Source: Methylopila sp. Yamaguchi (GTDB lineage: Bacteria; Pseudomonadota; Alphaproteobacteria; Rhizobiales; Methylopilaceae). Taken from it: a stretch of 64,000 bases of DNA. The notes below the pieces were generated by a model, which saw only the letters and a list, made by a program, of their open reading frames with translations, was not told where the DNA came from and did no database searches. A program made the translations under genes and the position numbers. Positions 1 to 8,240 of this stretch are shown in pieces; the stretch's first letter is position 1, and every line of letters starts with the position of its first letter. The DNA lies in contig NZ_BAUX01000003.1 of NCBI RefSeq assembly GCF_002897035.1, positions 275,419 to 339,418 on the forward strand, in the 5' to 3' direction.

Positions 1-681
1 GCGGCGGTCGCGCGGGCGCGGCTGGACCTCGAATTCACCGAGGTCCGATCGCCGGTGCGCGGCCGGGTGTCGAACCGGCGCGTCGACATCGGCAATCTCG
101 TCGTCGGCGACGGCGCCTCCACCATCCTCACCACGGTGCTTGCCGAAGAGCGGCTCTATTTCGTGTTTGACATGTCTGAGGGCGACCTGCTCGCCCGCCA
201 GCAACAAGCGGGCGGCTCGGCGCGCGGCGCCGAGGGGCTGAGGGTCCAGGCGCGGCGCGACGGCGAGACGGCATGGCCGCGCGAGGGCGTGCTCGACTTC
301 CTCGACAACCGGCTGCAGGCCGGCTCCGGCACCATCCGGGCGCGCGCGACCTTCGCCAACGCCGACGGCGCGCTGACGCCGGGCCAGTTCGGGCGAATCC
401 GCGTGCCGCGGGGCGAGCCCTACGACGCCATCCTCGTGCCCGAGACCGCCGTTCTCAGCGACCAGATCGAAAAGGTCGCGCGCGTGGTCGACGATCAGAA
501 CATCGTCCGTCAACGCAAGGTGAAGCCGGGACCAATACAGCCCGGCGGGCTGATGATCGTGCGCGAGGGGCTGTCCAAGACGGACCGCGTGATCGTCAAC
601 GGCCTGATGCAGGCCCGGGTCGGGGCGCCCGCGCGGCCCCAGCCCGGCGCGATCGAGCCTGCCGCCGCGCCGCAGAGCTGA
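1..681 (+). CDS. RND efflux periplasmic adaptor (membrane fusion protein), 5' partial
   Basis: C-terminal 226 residues of an AcrA/MexA-type adaptor that links an inner-membrane RND pump to an outer-membrane channel. The reading frame is open from base 1, so the N terminus, lipidation or signal region and the first hairpin helix lie outside the window. The segment SPVRGRVSNRRVDIGNLV is the typical return strand of the lipoyl/barrel-sandwich domain. The beta-barrel domain and the membrane-proximal domain follow. The pump gene begins 47 bases downstream on the same strand, so the two are almost certainly one operon. Substrate cannot be inferred. Confidence 0.93.
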   Translation, partial: AAVARARLDLEFTEVRSPVRGRVSNRRVDIGNLVVGDGASTILTTVLAEERLYFVFDMSEGDLLARQQQAGGSARGAEGLRVQARRDGETAWPREGVLDFLDNRLQAGSGTIRARATFANADGALTPGQFGRIRVPRGEPYDAILVPETAVLSDQIEKVARVVDDQNIVRQRKVKPGPIQPGGLMIVREGLSKTDRVIVNGLMQARVGAPARPQPGAIEPAAAPQS

Positions 682-728
682 GCCGCGCCCGTCCAAGACC
701 GCCGACGCAAGACCCTTGAGGACAGCCT

Positions 729-3700
729 ATGCGGCTCGCCCATTTCTGCATCGACCGACCGATCTTCGCGGTGGTGCTCTCGATCCTGATCACGCTGCTC
801 GGGGCCGCGAGCTTCTTCTCTCTGCCGCTGTCGCAGTATCCGGAGATCGTCCCGCCGACCGTTGTGATCCGCGCCAATTACCCCGGCGCCTCCGCGCAGG
901 TCGTGAGCGACACGGTCGCGACGCCGATCGAGCAACAGATCAACGGCGTCGAGGACATGCTCTACATGTCATCGCAGGCGACCGGCGACGGCCAGCTGAC
1001 GACCACCGTGACCTTCAGGCTCGGGACCGATCTCGACAAGGCGCAGGTGCTTGTCCAGAACCGGCTGTCACTGGCGTTGCCGCGGCTTCCGGAGTCCGTC
1101 AGCCGCCAGGGCCTTACGGTGCGCAAGTCCTCCCCGGACCTGCTGCTCGCGGTGCACATGCGCTCGCCCGACAACTCCCGCGACCAGCTCTACATCTCGA
1201 ACTACGTGAACCTCTCGATCCGCGACGTGCTCGCCCGGATCGAAGGCGTCGGCGACGTGCGCATGCTTGGCGCGCAGGACCTGTCGATGGTGGTCTGGCT
1301 GGACCCCGATAAGGCGGCCGCCCGCAACCTCACCGCCGGCGAGATCGTCGCAGCGCTGCGCGCCCAGAACGTCCAGATCTCGGCGGGCGTGGTGAACCAG
1401 CCGCCGACCGCGACCTCGCGGGCGTACCAGCTCAACGTCGAGGCGCTGGGACGGCTGACCGAGCCGGAGCAGTTCGGCGCGATCGTCATCAAGAGCGAGG
1501 ATGGCCGGGTGACCCGCGTGCGCGACGTCGCGCGCGTCGAGGTCGCGAGCCAGACGGTGACCGACCGCACCTACATCAACGAGGCGCCGGGCGTCGGAGT
1601 CGGCGTGTTCCAGCTGCCGGGTGGCAACGCGCTCGCGACCGCCGACGAGGTGCGCGCCACGATGGTCGAGCTCGCGAAGAGCTTCCCGCCCGGCGTCGAA
1701 TACGCGATCAACTTCGATCCCACGCGCTTCGTGTCCGCCTCGGTCCATGCGGTCTACGCCACCATCGTCGAGGCGGTGCTGTTGGTCGCCTTGGTGGTGA
1801 TCCTGTTCCTGCAGCGGTGGCGCGCCGCGATCGTGCCGATCGCCGCGATCCCGGTGTCGCTGATCGGGACCTTCGCCGCGCTCGCGGCCTTCGGGTACTC
1901 GCTGAACACCGTGTCGCTGCTGGGGCTGGTGCTCGCGATCGGCATCGTGGTCGACGACGCCATCATCGTGGTCGAGAACGTCGAGCGAAACCTCGAAAGC
2001 GGCATGTCGCCGAAGGAAGCCGCGCACGTCACCATGGACGAGGTCGGCGTCGCGCTGATCGCGATCGCGCTGGTGCTGATGGCGGTGTTCGCGCCGGCGG
2101 CGTTCGTCCCCGGCATCCCGGGCCTCTTCTTCGAACAGTTCGCCATCACGATTTCGGTCGCGACCCTGATTTCGGCCTTCGTCTCCCTGACCTTGTCGCC
2201 AGCCCTCTGCGCGATCCTTTTGAAGCCCCATGACCCGCATCACGCCCCGAAGCCCAGGTTCTGGCCGGCCCGGCTGCTGGCGTGGTTCTTCGGTTGGTTC
2301 AACCGCGGCTTCGAATGGCTGGCCAACCGCTACGGCAGGCTGAGCGCCCGGCTGCTGCGCGTCTCCACGCTCGCGCTGGTCGCCTACCTCGGGCTGGTCG
2401 GGCTCGCGGGCTGGCAGATCACGCGGGCCCCGACGGGCTTCATCCCGGAGCAGGACCAGGCGCAGCTCGTCACCATCTACCGGCTGCCGCCGGGCTCCGC
2501 CCTCGACCGCGCCGACGTCGTCGTGCAGCAGATCGTCGAGAAGCTGAAGGATGTGGAGGGCGTTCAGGTGGTGGTGTCGAGCAGCGGAATCGACGGCGCC
2601 ACCGGCACCAACGCCTCCAATGTCGGCCGCGTGTTCACCATCCTGAAGCCCCATGAGGAGCGCTATCCGAAGGGCCTCACGCTCCAGAAGATGCTTGCGA
2701 CCGTGAACCAGCGGCTCGCGACCATCCAGGACGCCCAGATCGTGACCGTGCTGCCCCCCTCCGTCCGCGGCATCGGCAATACCGGCGGCTTCAAGATGAT
2801 GGTGACGAGCCTCTCGGGCGCCTCGTCCGAGGAGATCGCCAAGGTCGCGAACGATCTCGTGGCCGCGGCAAACCGCGAGCCCTCGCTGTCGCGCGTGTTC
2901 ACGCCGTTCAACACCGGGACGCCGAAGATCTTCGCGGACATCGACCGCGTGAAATCGGAGATGATCGGCGTGCCGGCCGATCGCGTCTTCGAGGCGCTCG
3001 AGGTCTATCTCGGCTCCGCCTACGTCAACGATTTCAACATGCTCGGCCGGACCTACCGGGTGGCGGCCCAGGCCGACGGAGCCTTTCGACAGGACGTCGA
3101 CGCCATCGGCCGCTACCGCACCCGCAGCGATAGCGGCGAGATGGTGCCGTTGAGCTCGGTCGCGTCTTTCACGGAGATGACCGGCGCCTACCGCGTCCCG
3201 CGCTACAACCTCTACCAGGCGGCCGAGATCCAGGGCTCGGCGGCTCCAGGCTTCTCCTCCGGCGACGCCATGGCGGCGATGGAGCGCGTCGCGGCGGCGA
3301 CTCTGCCGGCGGGCTTCAGCTTCGAATGGACCGAGCTCTCGCTGCAGGAGAAGCTCGCCGGCAATTCCGGCATGCTGGTGTTCCTCGCCTCCGTGCTGCT
3401 CGTCTTCCTGCTGCTCGCCGCCCAGTACGAGAGCTGGACGCTGCCGCTTGCGATCATCCTGATCGTGCCGATGTGCCTGCTCGCGGCGGTCACCGGCCTG
3501 ACGATCCGCGGCATGCCGGTCGACATCCTCGCCCAGGCCGGCTTCGTGGTGCTCATCGGGCTCGCCGCGAAGAACGCCATCCTGATCGTCGAGTTCGCGC
3601 GCCAGAACGAAGACCGGGGGATCGGCCGGGCCAAGGCCGCGATCGACGCCGCGAAGACCCGGCTTCGGCCGATCCTGATGACGTCGCTCGCCTTCGTCCT

Positions 3701-3923
3701 CGGCGTCGTGCCGCTGGCGCTCGCGACCGGCGCCGGCGCCGAGATGCGGCAGTCGCTCGGCACGGCGGTGTTCTTCGGAATGATCGGCGTCACGATCTTC
3801 GGCCTGATCTTCACGCCGGTGTTCTATGTCGTCTGCCGGGCGTTCGCCCGCGACGGCAAGGCCGCGGACAAGGCCAAGCCGGGCGTAGAGCCCGAGACGC
3901 CCGCGCTTGCGCCGGGGGAATAG
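729..3923 (+). CDS. RND multidrug efflux pump, AcrB/HAE1 family
   Basis: Full-length (1064 aa) proton-driven inner-membrane efflux transporter of the hydrophobe/amphiphile class. It has one transmembrane helix (about 10-30), a large periplasmic porter loop, TM2-6 (about 340-500), a second porter loop and TM8-12 (about 880-1045). The proton-relay pair is D409-D410 in GIVVDDAIIVVENVER, matching D407/D408 of AcrB. K948 in GLAAKNAILIVEFA matches K940. TTGAGGA, 8 bases before the ATG, supports this start. It forms an operon with the upstream adaptor. No outer-membrane channel gene or local TetR repressor is present, so those are elsewhere or upstream. Confidence 0.95.
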   Translation: MRLAHFCIDRPIFAVVLSILITLLGAASFFSLPLSQYPEIVPPTVVIRANYPGASAQVVSDTVATPIEQQINGVEDMLYMSSQATGDGQLTTTVTFRLGTDLDKAQVLVQNRLSLALPRLPESVSRQGLTVRKSSPDLLLAVHMRSPDNSRDQLYISNYVNLSIRDVLARIEGVGDVRMLGAQDLSMVVWLDPDKAAARNLTAGEIVAALRAQNVQISAGVVNQPPTATSRAYQLNVEALGRLTEPEQFGAIVIKSEDGRVTRVRDVARVEVASQTVTDRTYINEAPGVGVGVFQLPGGNALATADEVRATMVELAKSFPPGVEYAINFDPTRFVSASVHAVYATIVEAVLLVALVVILFLQRWRAAIVPIAAIPVSLIGTFAALAAFGYSLNTVSLLGLVLAIGIVVDDAIIVVENVERNLESGMSPKEAAHVTMDEVGVALIAIALVLMAVFAPAAFVPGIPGLFFEQFAITISVATLISAFVSLTLSPALCAILLKPHDPHHAPKPRFWPARLLAWFFGWFNRGFEWLANRYGRLSARLLRVSTLALVAYLGLVGLAGWQITRAPTGFIPEQDQAQLVTIYRLPPGSALDRADVVVQQIVEKLKDVEGVQVVVSSSGIDGATGTNASNVGRVFTILKPHEERYPKGLTLQKMLATVNQRLATIQDAQIVTVLPPSVRGIGNTGGFKMMVTSLSGASSEEIAKVANDLVAAANREPSLSRVFTPFNTGTPKIFADIDRVKSEMIGVPADRVFEALEVYLGSAYVNDFNMLGRTYRVAAQADGAFRQDVDAIGRYRTRSDSGEMVPLSSVASFTEMTGAYRVPRYNLYQAAEIQGSAAPGFSSGDAMAAMERVAAATLPAGFSFEWTELSLQEKLAGNSGMLVFLASVLLVFLLLAAQYESWTLPLAIILIVPMCLLAAVTGLTIRGMPVDILAQAGFVVLIGLAAKNAILIVEFARQNEDRGIGRAKAAIDAAKTRLRPILMTSLAFVLGVVPLALATGAGAEMRQSLGTAVFFGMIGVTIFGLIFTPVFYVVCRAFARDGKAADKAKPGVEPETPALAPGE

Positions 3924-3925
3924 GC

Positions 3926-4786
3926 TCAGCTCGAGGCGTCGCGCCAGGCGGCCGGGGTCCGGCCGATGATCTGGCGGAAGACCCGGGTGAAATGCGGCTG
4001 GTCCGAAAACCCGGTCTCGGCGGCGATCTCCGTGAGCGAAGCGTCGCTGCGCGTCAGCAGCTCCTGCGCCTTGCGGATGCGCGCCTGCATCTGCCAGCGG
4101 TGCGGCGGCACGCCGGTCGCCGCCTTGAAGGCGTGGCTGAAGTGGCTCTGGGTCATGCCGGTGAGGTCGGCGAGCTCCTGCAGGCGGATGGGGCGGCCGC
4201 AGTGGGCCTCGATGTAGCCGATGGCGGCGTCGAGCTTGCGCTTGGGCAGACCGCTGCGCTTGCGCGCGACGGGAACGGTCGCGCCCATGGCGGCCGAGAT
4301 CAGCGCGGCCGTCAGGCTGTCGCCGTAAAGCGGGGGCAGGGGCGTGGCGCTGGCGCATTCCGCGGCGAGCATGCGCGCCAGTGAAAGCGCGCGCTCGTCG
4401 CTCGCCATCAGCCGCGGTTCGGTCAGCGCGCCGTCCTCCCCGATCATCTCGCGCAGCCACTCGGCGGAGAGATGCACGTCGAGGTGAAGGATCGACGTCG
4501 CGCCGGCGAAGCGGGAGGACAGGCGCACGCCGGCGGGCACGAAGCTGAAGCCGGAGCCCGTCGACACCGCGACCTGGCGCCCCGCCTCTCGGAACGCCAT
4601 CGGAGCGGCGAGCGGCTCGAGCACGACGAACAGTCGGGGGTCTTGCGAAACATAGTCGCCGCTGGCGCCCGAGGCGCAGTTCGCCCGCCACAGCTCCACG
4701 CAGCCCGAGGCGCCGGTGCGTCGCCAGCCGTCGACCACCTCGATCCCGTCGCGCCGCGACTCCATGCGTGGTCGAAAGGCCGCCAT
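3926..4786 (-). CDS. AraC-family transcriptional regulator of the siderophore locus
   Basis: A 286-residue regulator with an N-terminal sensor region (about 20-170) and a C-terminal double helix-turn-helix (about 185-282; LQELADLTGMTQSHFSHAF and LTEIAAETGFSDQPHFTRVF). The ATG at 4786 is chosen over an upstream GTG-type extension because AGAGGAGA sits just upstream and the extension runs through AT-rich promoter DNA. It ends 2 bases from the convergent RND gene and is divergent from the TonB receptor gene at 5011. By position it is the likely activator of siderophore uptake, as in PchR-like systems. The ligand is unknown. Confidence 0.88.
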   Translation of the reverse strand: MAAFRPRMESRRDGIEVVDGWRRTGASGCVELWRANCASGASGDYVSQDPRLFVVLEPLAAPMAFREAGRQVAVSTGSGFSFVPAGVRLSSRFAGATSILHLDVHLSAEWLREMIGEDGALTEPRLMASDERALSLARMLAAECASATPLPPLYGDSLTAALISAAMGATVPVARKRSGLPKRKLDAAIGYIEAHCGRPIRLQELADLTGMTQSHFSHAFKAATGVPPHRWQMQARIRKAQELLTRSDASLTEIAAETGFSDQPHFTRVFRQIIGRTPAAWRDASS

Positions 4787-4949
4787 CGCCCGTCTCCTCT
4801 GGCGTCCGCACTGTTGCGGCGCGGCACCGCTCAGCGACGCTCTCGCTACATTCGGCGAAACAGCCCAAAAGGCGACAACGTTCAAGCAAAAACGATCAAT
4901 AAAAAGCGATATGCCGCTGTTAGGACACAATCTCCAGGGGCGGCGCTGG

Positions 4950-4989
4950 TTTTAAGAGTTCTAATCTGGCTCTTTATAGTCGCTCTAAA
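4950..4989. promoter_or_regulatory. Candidate iron-responsive (Irr/ICE-like) elements before the TonB receptor
   Basis: The 224-base gap between the AraC gene and the receptor gene is much more AT-rich than its surroundings. It contains TTTTAAGAGTTCTAAT (4950-4965) and TTTATAGTCGCTCTAAA (4973-4989). Both carry a half-site close to TTCTAAA, which is half of the Rhizobiales iron control element (TTTAGAA...TTCTAAA). The left halves match poorly. Iron control is expected from the downstream genes, but the motif call is tentative. Confidence 0.3.
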
Positions 4990-5010
4990 CTAACAATACA
5001 TGGGCGTGTG

Positions 5011-7269
5011 ATGAGAAAGAGCCGCGGCGCTGGACTGAAGAGCGCACTGTTGATCGGGGTTGCAGCGTCCGCCCTCCTCGTTGCTCCGGCCATGGCGCAG
5101 CAGGCCGCGGATGGCGGGACGGTCGCCCTCGACGAACTCACCGTCACCGGCCGCGGCGTGCAGACGGGACCGGGGTCGGGCACCGCCCCGGTGCAGGGCT
5201 ACGTCCCCGCCGCGACCACGACCGGCTCCAAGACCGACACCTTGGTCCAGCTGATCCCGCAGTCGATCGGCGTCGTCGGTCGCCAGCAGATGGACGACCT
5301 CGGCGCGATGAAAGCCGACGAGGCGGTGCGCTATTCGGCCGGCGTGTTCGCGCAGCCCTTCGGCGAGGACAGCGACACCAACTGGTTCTACATCCGCGGC
5401 TTCGACGCGACGCAGACCGGCGTCTACCGCGATGGCATGCAGCTGTTGAGCTATGCTTTTGGTAATTTCTACCAGGACTCATATCTGCTGGAGCGCGTCG
5501 AAGTGCTTCGCGGGGCGTCCTCTTCGCTGTACGGCGGTGGAAACATTGGCGGCATCATAAATTACGTCAGCAAGCGTCCTCTGGACTACGACTTCGGTCA
5601 GATCGAGATCGGGATCGACAACTACCCGACCGGCTTCGCGGCCTTCGACATAAATAAGGTCGTGCCGAACGGCGGCGTCAGCAAGCTCGCGCCCCTGTCA
5701 CCGATCTGGAAGTATCGCGTGACAGGTAAGCTTGAAGGCGGCGACGGTTACGCCAAGCACGAGGACGGCATTCGCGGCGTCATTCAGGGCGCGGCGACCT
5801 ATTCACCGGATGCCGGCACGGACCTTACGGTCTATGCAAACTACCAACACGCCGACCAAACGCACGGCAGCAGCGACTTTCTGCCCTATTACGGCACTGT
5901 GAAACGCGCGACTTCGACAGACGGGACGATCGATCTCGGCCGGATCAGTCGGAAAGAGAATTTTTCCGATCCGGATATCGACGATTACGATCGGCGGCAG
6001 GCGATGCTGGGCTATGAGTTCCGCCACGAACTCAACGATGCGTGGACGGTGAATTCAAAGGCACGTTTCGCTTACGCTCACCTCGAAGAAGCGCAACTCT
6101 ACCCGTTCGGCTATGGCTTCGCAGAGCGCCCAAGCGCGGGCAATACGCAGTTGGCGCGCATCCGCTTTGATCACGACACCGAGTCATTCAGTTTCGCGAC
6201 GGACAACAGCGTCGTCGGCAAGTTCGCTACGGGGGCGCTCGATCACACGCTTCTTTTCGGCGTCGATTATAAATTTTACCGGATCGACGAGGTTCAGTCT
6301 TCGAGCATCGGAACGTCGGTCGACATCCGAAATCCCGACTTGAACGATCCGCAGCCGGCGACGAGCCCCTATCTCGATCAAGTCAGCACGTTGCATCAGG
6401 CGGGCGTATACCTGCAGGACCAAGTCAGGTTTGGTGGTGGTTTCATCGCCACGCTCAACGGGCGCTACGACCGCATGTGGCTCGATGGCGACTCCAATCC
6501 GCTGTACGGAAACGATGTCAGCCTCGAAAAGGGGCGATTCAGCGGTCGCGCGGGCCTGGGCTACGAGTTCGCCAACGGGTTGGTGCCGTATGTAAGCATC
6601 GCAAGCACGTTCAATCCTCTGATTGGATATAATCCGGCGGTCCGCAACGGAGAAATCGTCCGGTCCCCGTTCAAGCCGGAAACCGGCGTCCAGTACGAAG
6701 CGGGCGTGAAATATGCTCCCACGTGGTTCTCTGGCCTTTTCACTGCGGCGATTTTCGACCTGACCAAGGAAAACTACGTTTCGGGGCCGTTTAACGCGCA
6801 GACCCAGCTGGGCAAGGTTCGGTCGCGGGGCTTTGAGTTCGAGGCGCAGGCCAACCTGACGGAAAACTGGAAGTTTATCGGCTCGTTCACAGCCTACGAT
6901 CTGGAGATCCGTAAGGGTAGGTCCGACACGGGAGCCTCGCTCAAGGGCGAGCAGCCGTTCCTCGTTCCCGAGATCATCGGCTCCGCTTTCCTCGACTACA
7001 CTTTCACTAACAGCGTGTTGAAGGGCGTCAGTCTCGGCGGCGGCGTTCGCTACCTCGGCAAGTCGGAGGCCACCCAGCCGAACACGGTCAAAGTGCCGGA
7101 CGCCACGCTGTTTGACGTCGCGGCGCGCTACGAGTGGGACGCCTACAAGGTCAGCCTCAACGTGACGAACCTGTTCGACAAGCGCTACGTCTCGGGCTGC
7201 CAGGGCATCAATGTCTGCTCCTACGGCGAAGGTCGCCGAGCGCTGGTTAAGGCGAGCTACACCTGGTGA
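5011..7269 (+). CDS. TonB-dependent siderophore receptor
   Basis: A 752-residue outer-membrane receptor of the ferrichrome/hydroxamate type (FhuA/FoxA-like). Signal peptide about 1-30 (ends PAMAQQ); TonB box region about 36-46 (DELTV); plug domain about 70-190 (IPQSIGVV, IRGFDATQTGVYRDGMQ, VEVLRGASSSLYGGGNIGG); 22-strand barrel to the terminal aromatic residue (ASYTW). The ATG at 5011 is preferred over the GTG at 5008. Codons and base composition change inside the gene: about 5440-7000 is clearly more AT-rich than both ends. It is followed by FhuD- and FhuB-like genes. Confidence 0.94.
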   Translation: MRKSRGAGLKSALLIGVAASALLVAPAMAQQAADGGTVALDELTVTGRGVQTGPGSGTAPVQGYVPAATTTGSKTDTLVQLIPQSIGVVGRQQMDDLGAMKADEAVRYSAGVFAQPFGEDSDTNWFYIRGFDATQTGVYRDGMQLLSYAFGNFYQDSYLLERVEVLRGASSSLYGGGNIGGIINYVSKRPLDYDFGQIEIGIDNYPTGFAAFDINKVVPNGGVSKLAPLSPIWKYRVTGKLEGGDGYAKHEDGIRGVIQGAATYSPDAGTDLTVYANYQHADQTHGSSDFLPYYGTVKRATSTDGTIDLGRISRKENFSDPDIDDYDRRQAMLGYEFRHELNDAWTVNSKARFAYAHLEEAQLYPFGYGFAERPSAGNTQLARIRFDHDTESFSFATDNSVVGKFATGALDHTLLFGVDYKFYRIDEVQSSSIGTSVDIRNPDLNDPQPATSPYLDQVSTLHQAGVYLQDQVRFGGGFIATLNGRYDRMWLDGDSNPLYGNDVSLEKGRFSGRAGLGYEFANGLVPYVSIASTFNPLIGYNPAVRNGEIVRSPFKPETGVQYEAGVKYAPTWFSGLFTAAIFDLTKENYVSGPFNAQTQLGKVRSRGFEFEAQANLTENWKFIGSFTAYDLEIRKGRSDTGASLKGEQPFLVPEIIGSAFLDYTFTNSVLKGVSLGGGVRYLGKSEATQPNTVKVPDATLFDVAARYEWDAYKVSLNVTNLFDKRYVSGCQGINVCSYGEGRRALVKASYTW

Positions 7270-7293
7270 TCTGAATGCGTCTCCGATCTGTGG

Positions 7294-7317
7294 AAGGGGC
7301 CGGCTCGCCGGCCCCTT
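7294..7317 (+). terminator. Hairpin between receptor and FhuD-like gene
   Basis: Perfect 10-bp stem AAGGGGCCGG / CCGGCCCCTT with a CTCG loop, 24 bases after the receptor stop codon. It is followed by TCGTGCGTTTG rather than a long T run. It may terminate or attenuate transcription, or protect the receptor mRNA end, before the weakly initiated (TTG) binding-protein gene. Confidence 0.6.
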
Positions 7318-7340
7318 CGTGCGTTTGAAAGAGCTGGCGC

Positions 7341-8240
7341 TTGAACGGACCGCACTCCTTCGGCCTCACCCGGCGCGCGCTGCTGGCCTCGCTCGCTGGG
7401 ACCGGCCTGGCCGGCTCCCTCGGCGCCCGCGCCGGCGCCGCGGACCTGCGGGTGGCGGCCATCGACTGGGCGATGCTGGAGACGGCGCTGGCGCTCGGCG
7501 TGACACCTGTCGCGGCGACCGAGCTGAAGCTGTTCCGCCGGGCCGCGGTCGAACCCGCCGTGCCCGCCGCGGTGGCGGATCTCGGCCTCAGGGGCGAGAT
7601 CAACGCCGAGATGCTGCTTTACGCGCGGCCCGACCTGATTTTGAGCTCGCCGTGGTACGAGAAGTATCGCGCCCAGTTGGAGCGCGTCGCGCCGGTCGAA
7701 AGCGTCTCGATCTACGAGTCCGGACGGTCGCCCTACGCCGCGGCGGAAGCCGCGAGCCGGGCGGTGGGAGCACGCCTCTCCCGCGCAGCCGAAGCCGAGG
7801 CGCTCGTCGCCCGCGCCGACGCCGACCTCGCCGTCGCCCGGAGCCGGCTCGTATCCTTCGCCACGCGTCCGTTCCTCGTGGCGAACTTCGGCGACGCCCG
7901 TCACTTCCGCGTCTTCGGAGCCGACAGCATGTTCGTCGACGTGCTGGCGCGGCTCGGGCTGCGCTCCGCCTGGGCGGGCGGCAGCGCCTATGGCGCAGTC
8001 GCGAGCGTGGGACTGGAAGCGCTCGCCGCCATGCCCGAGGCCTGGATCGTCATCGTTGGGCCGACCCCGCCCGGCGTTCGGGCGAGCCTCGACGGAAGCG
8101 CGTTCTGGCGCGCGATGCCCCAGGTCGCGGGCGGGCGCGTGGTCGATCTCGGCCCGGTTAATCCGTTCGGCGCGCTGCCTGCGGCGTTGCGTTTCGCCCG
8201 CCTGCTCGGCGAGGCGCTGGCGGGCCGCGACCATGCGTGA
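7341..8240 (+). CDS. Iron-siderophore ABC transporter substrate-binding protein (FhuD-like)
   Basis: A 299-residue periplasmic binding protein of the vitamin B12/siderophore class III fold that hands ferric siderophore to the FhuB-like permease. The N terminus carries a Tat-type motif (TRRALLAS, R11-R12) and a hydrophobic stretch ending near ARAGAAD. It has the GLRGEINAEMLLYARPDLIL segment typical of FhuD proteins. An in-frame stop at 7326-7328 forces initiation at the TTG at 7341, with GAAAGAG about 8 bases upstream. Its stop overlaps the permease ATG. Confidence 0.87.
   Translation: MNGPHSFGLTRRALLASLAGTGLAGSLGARAGAADLRVAAIDWAMLETALALGVTPVAATELKLFRRAAVEPAVPAAVADLGLRGEINAEMLLYARPDLILSSPWYEKYRAQLERVAPVESVSIYESGRSPYAAAEAASRAVGARLSRAAEAEALVARADADLAVARSRLVSFATRPFLVANFGDARHFRVFGADSMFVDVLARLGLRSAWAGGSAYGAVASVGLEALAAMPEAWIVIVGPTPPGVRASLDGSAFWRAMPQVAGGRVVDLGPVNPFGALPAALRFARLLGEALAGRDHA

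Noticed and set aside
1068..4889. Very long open frame antisense to the RND pump gene
   Set aside because: Its translation is Arg/Asp/His/Gly-rich with no domain, it covers clear sense genes, and such frames are expected on the opposite strand of GC-rich genes.
7294..7317. Riboswitch before the FhuD-like gene
   Set aside because: A single perfect hairpin without alternative pairing; terminator or stabiliser is the simpler reading.
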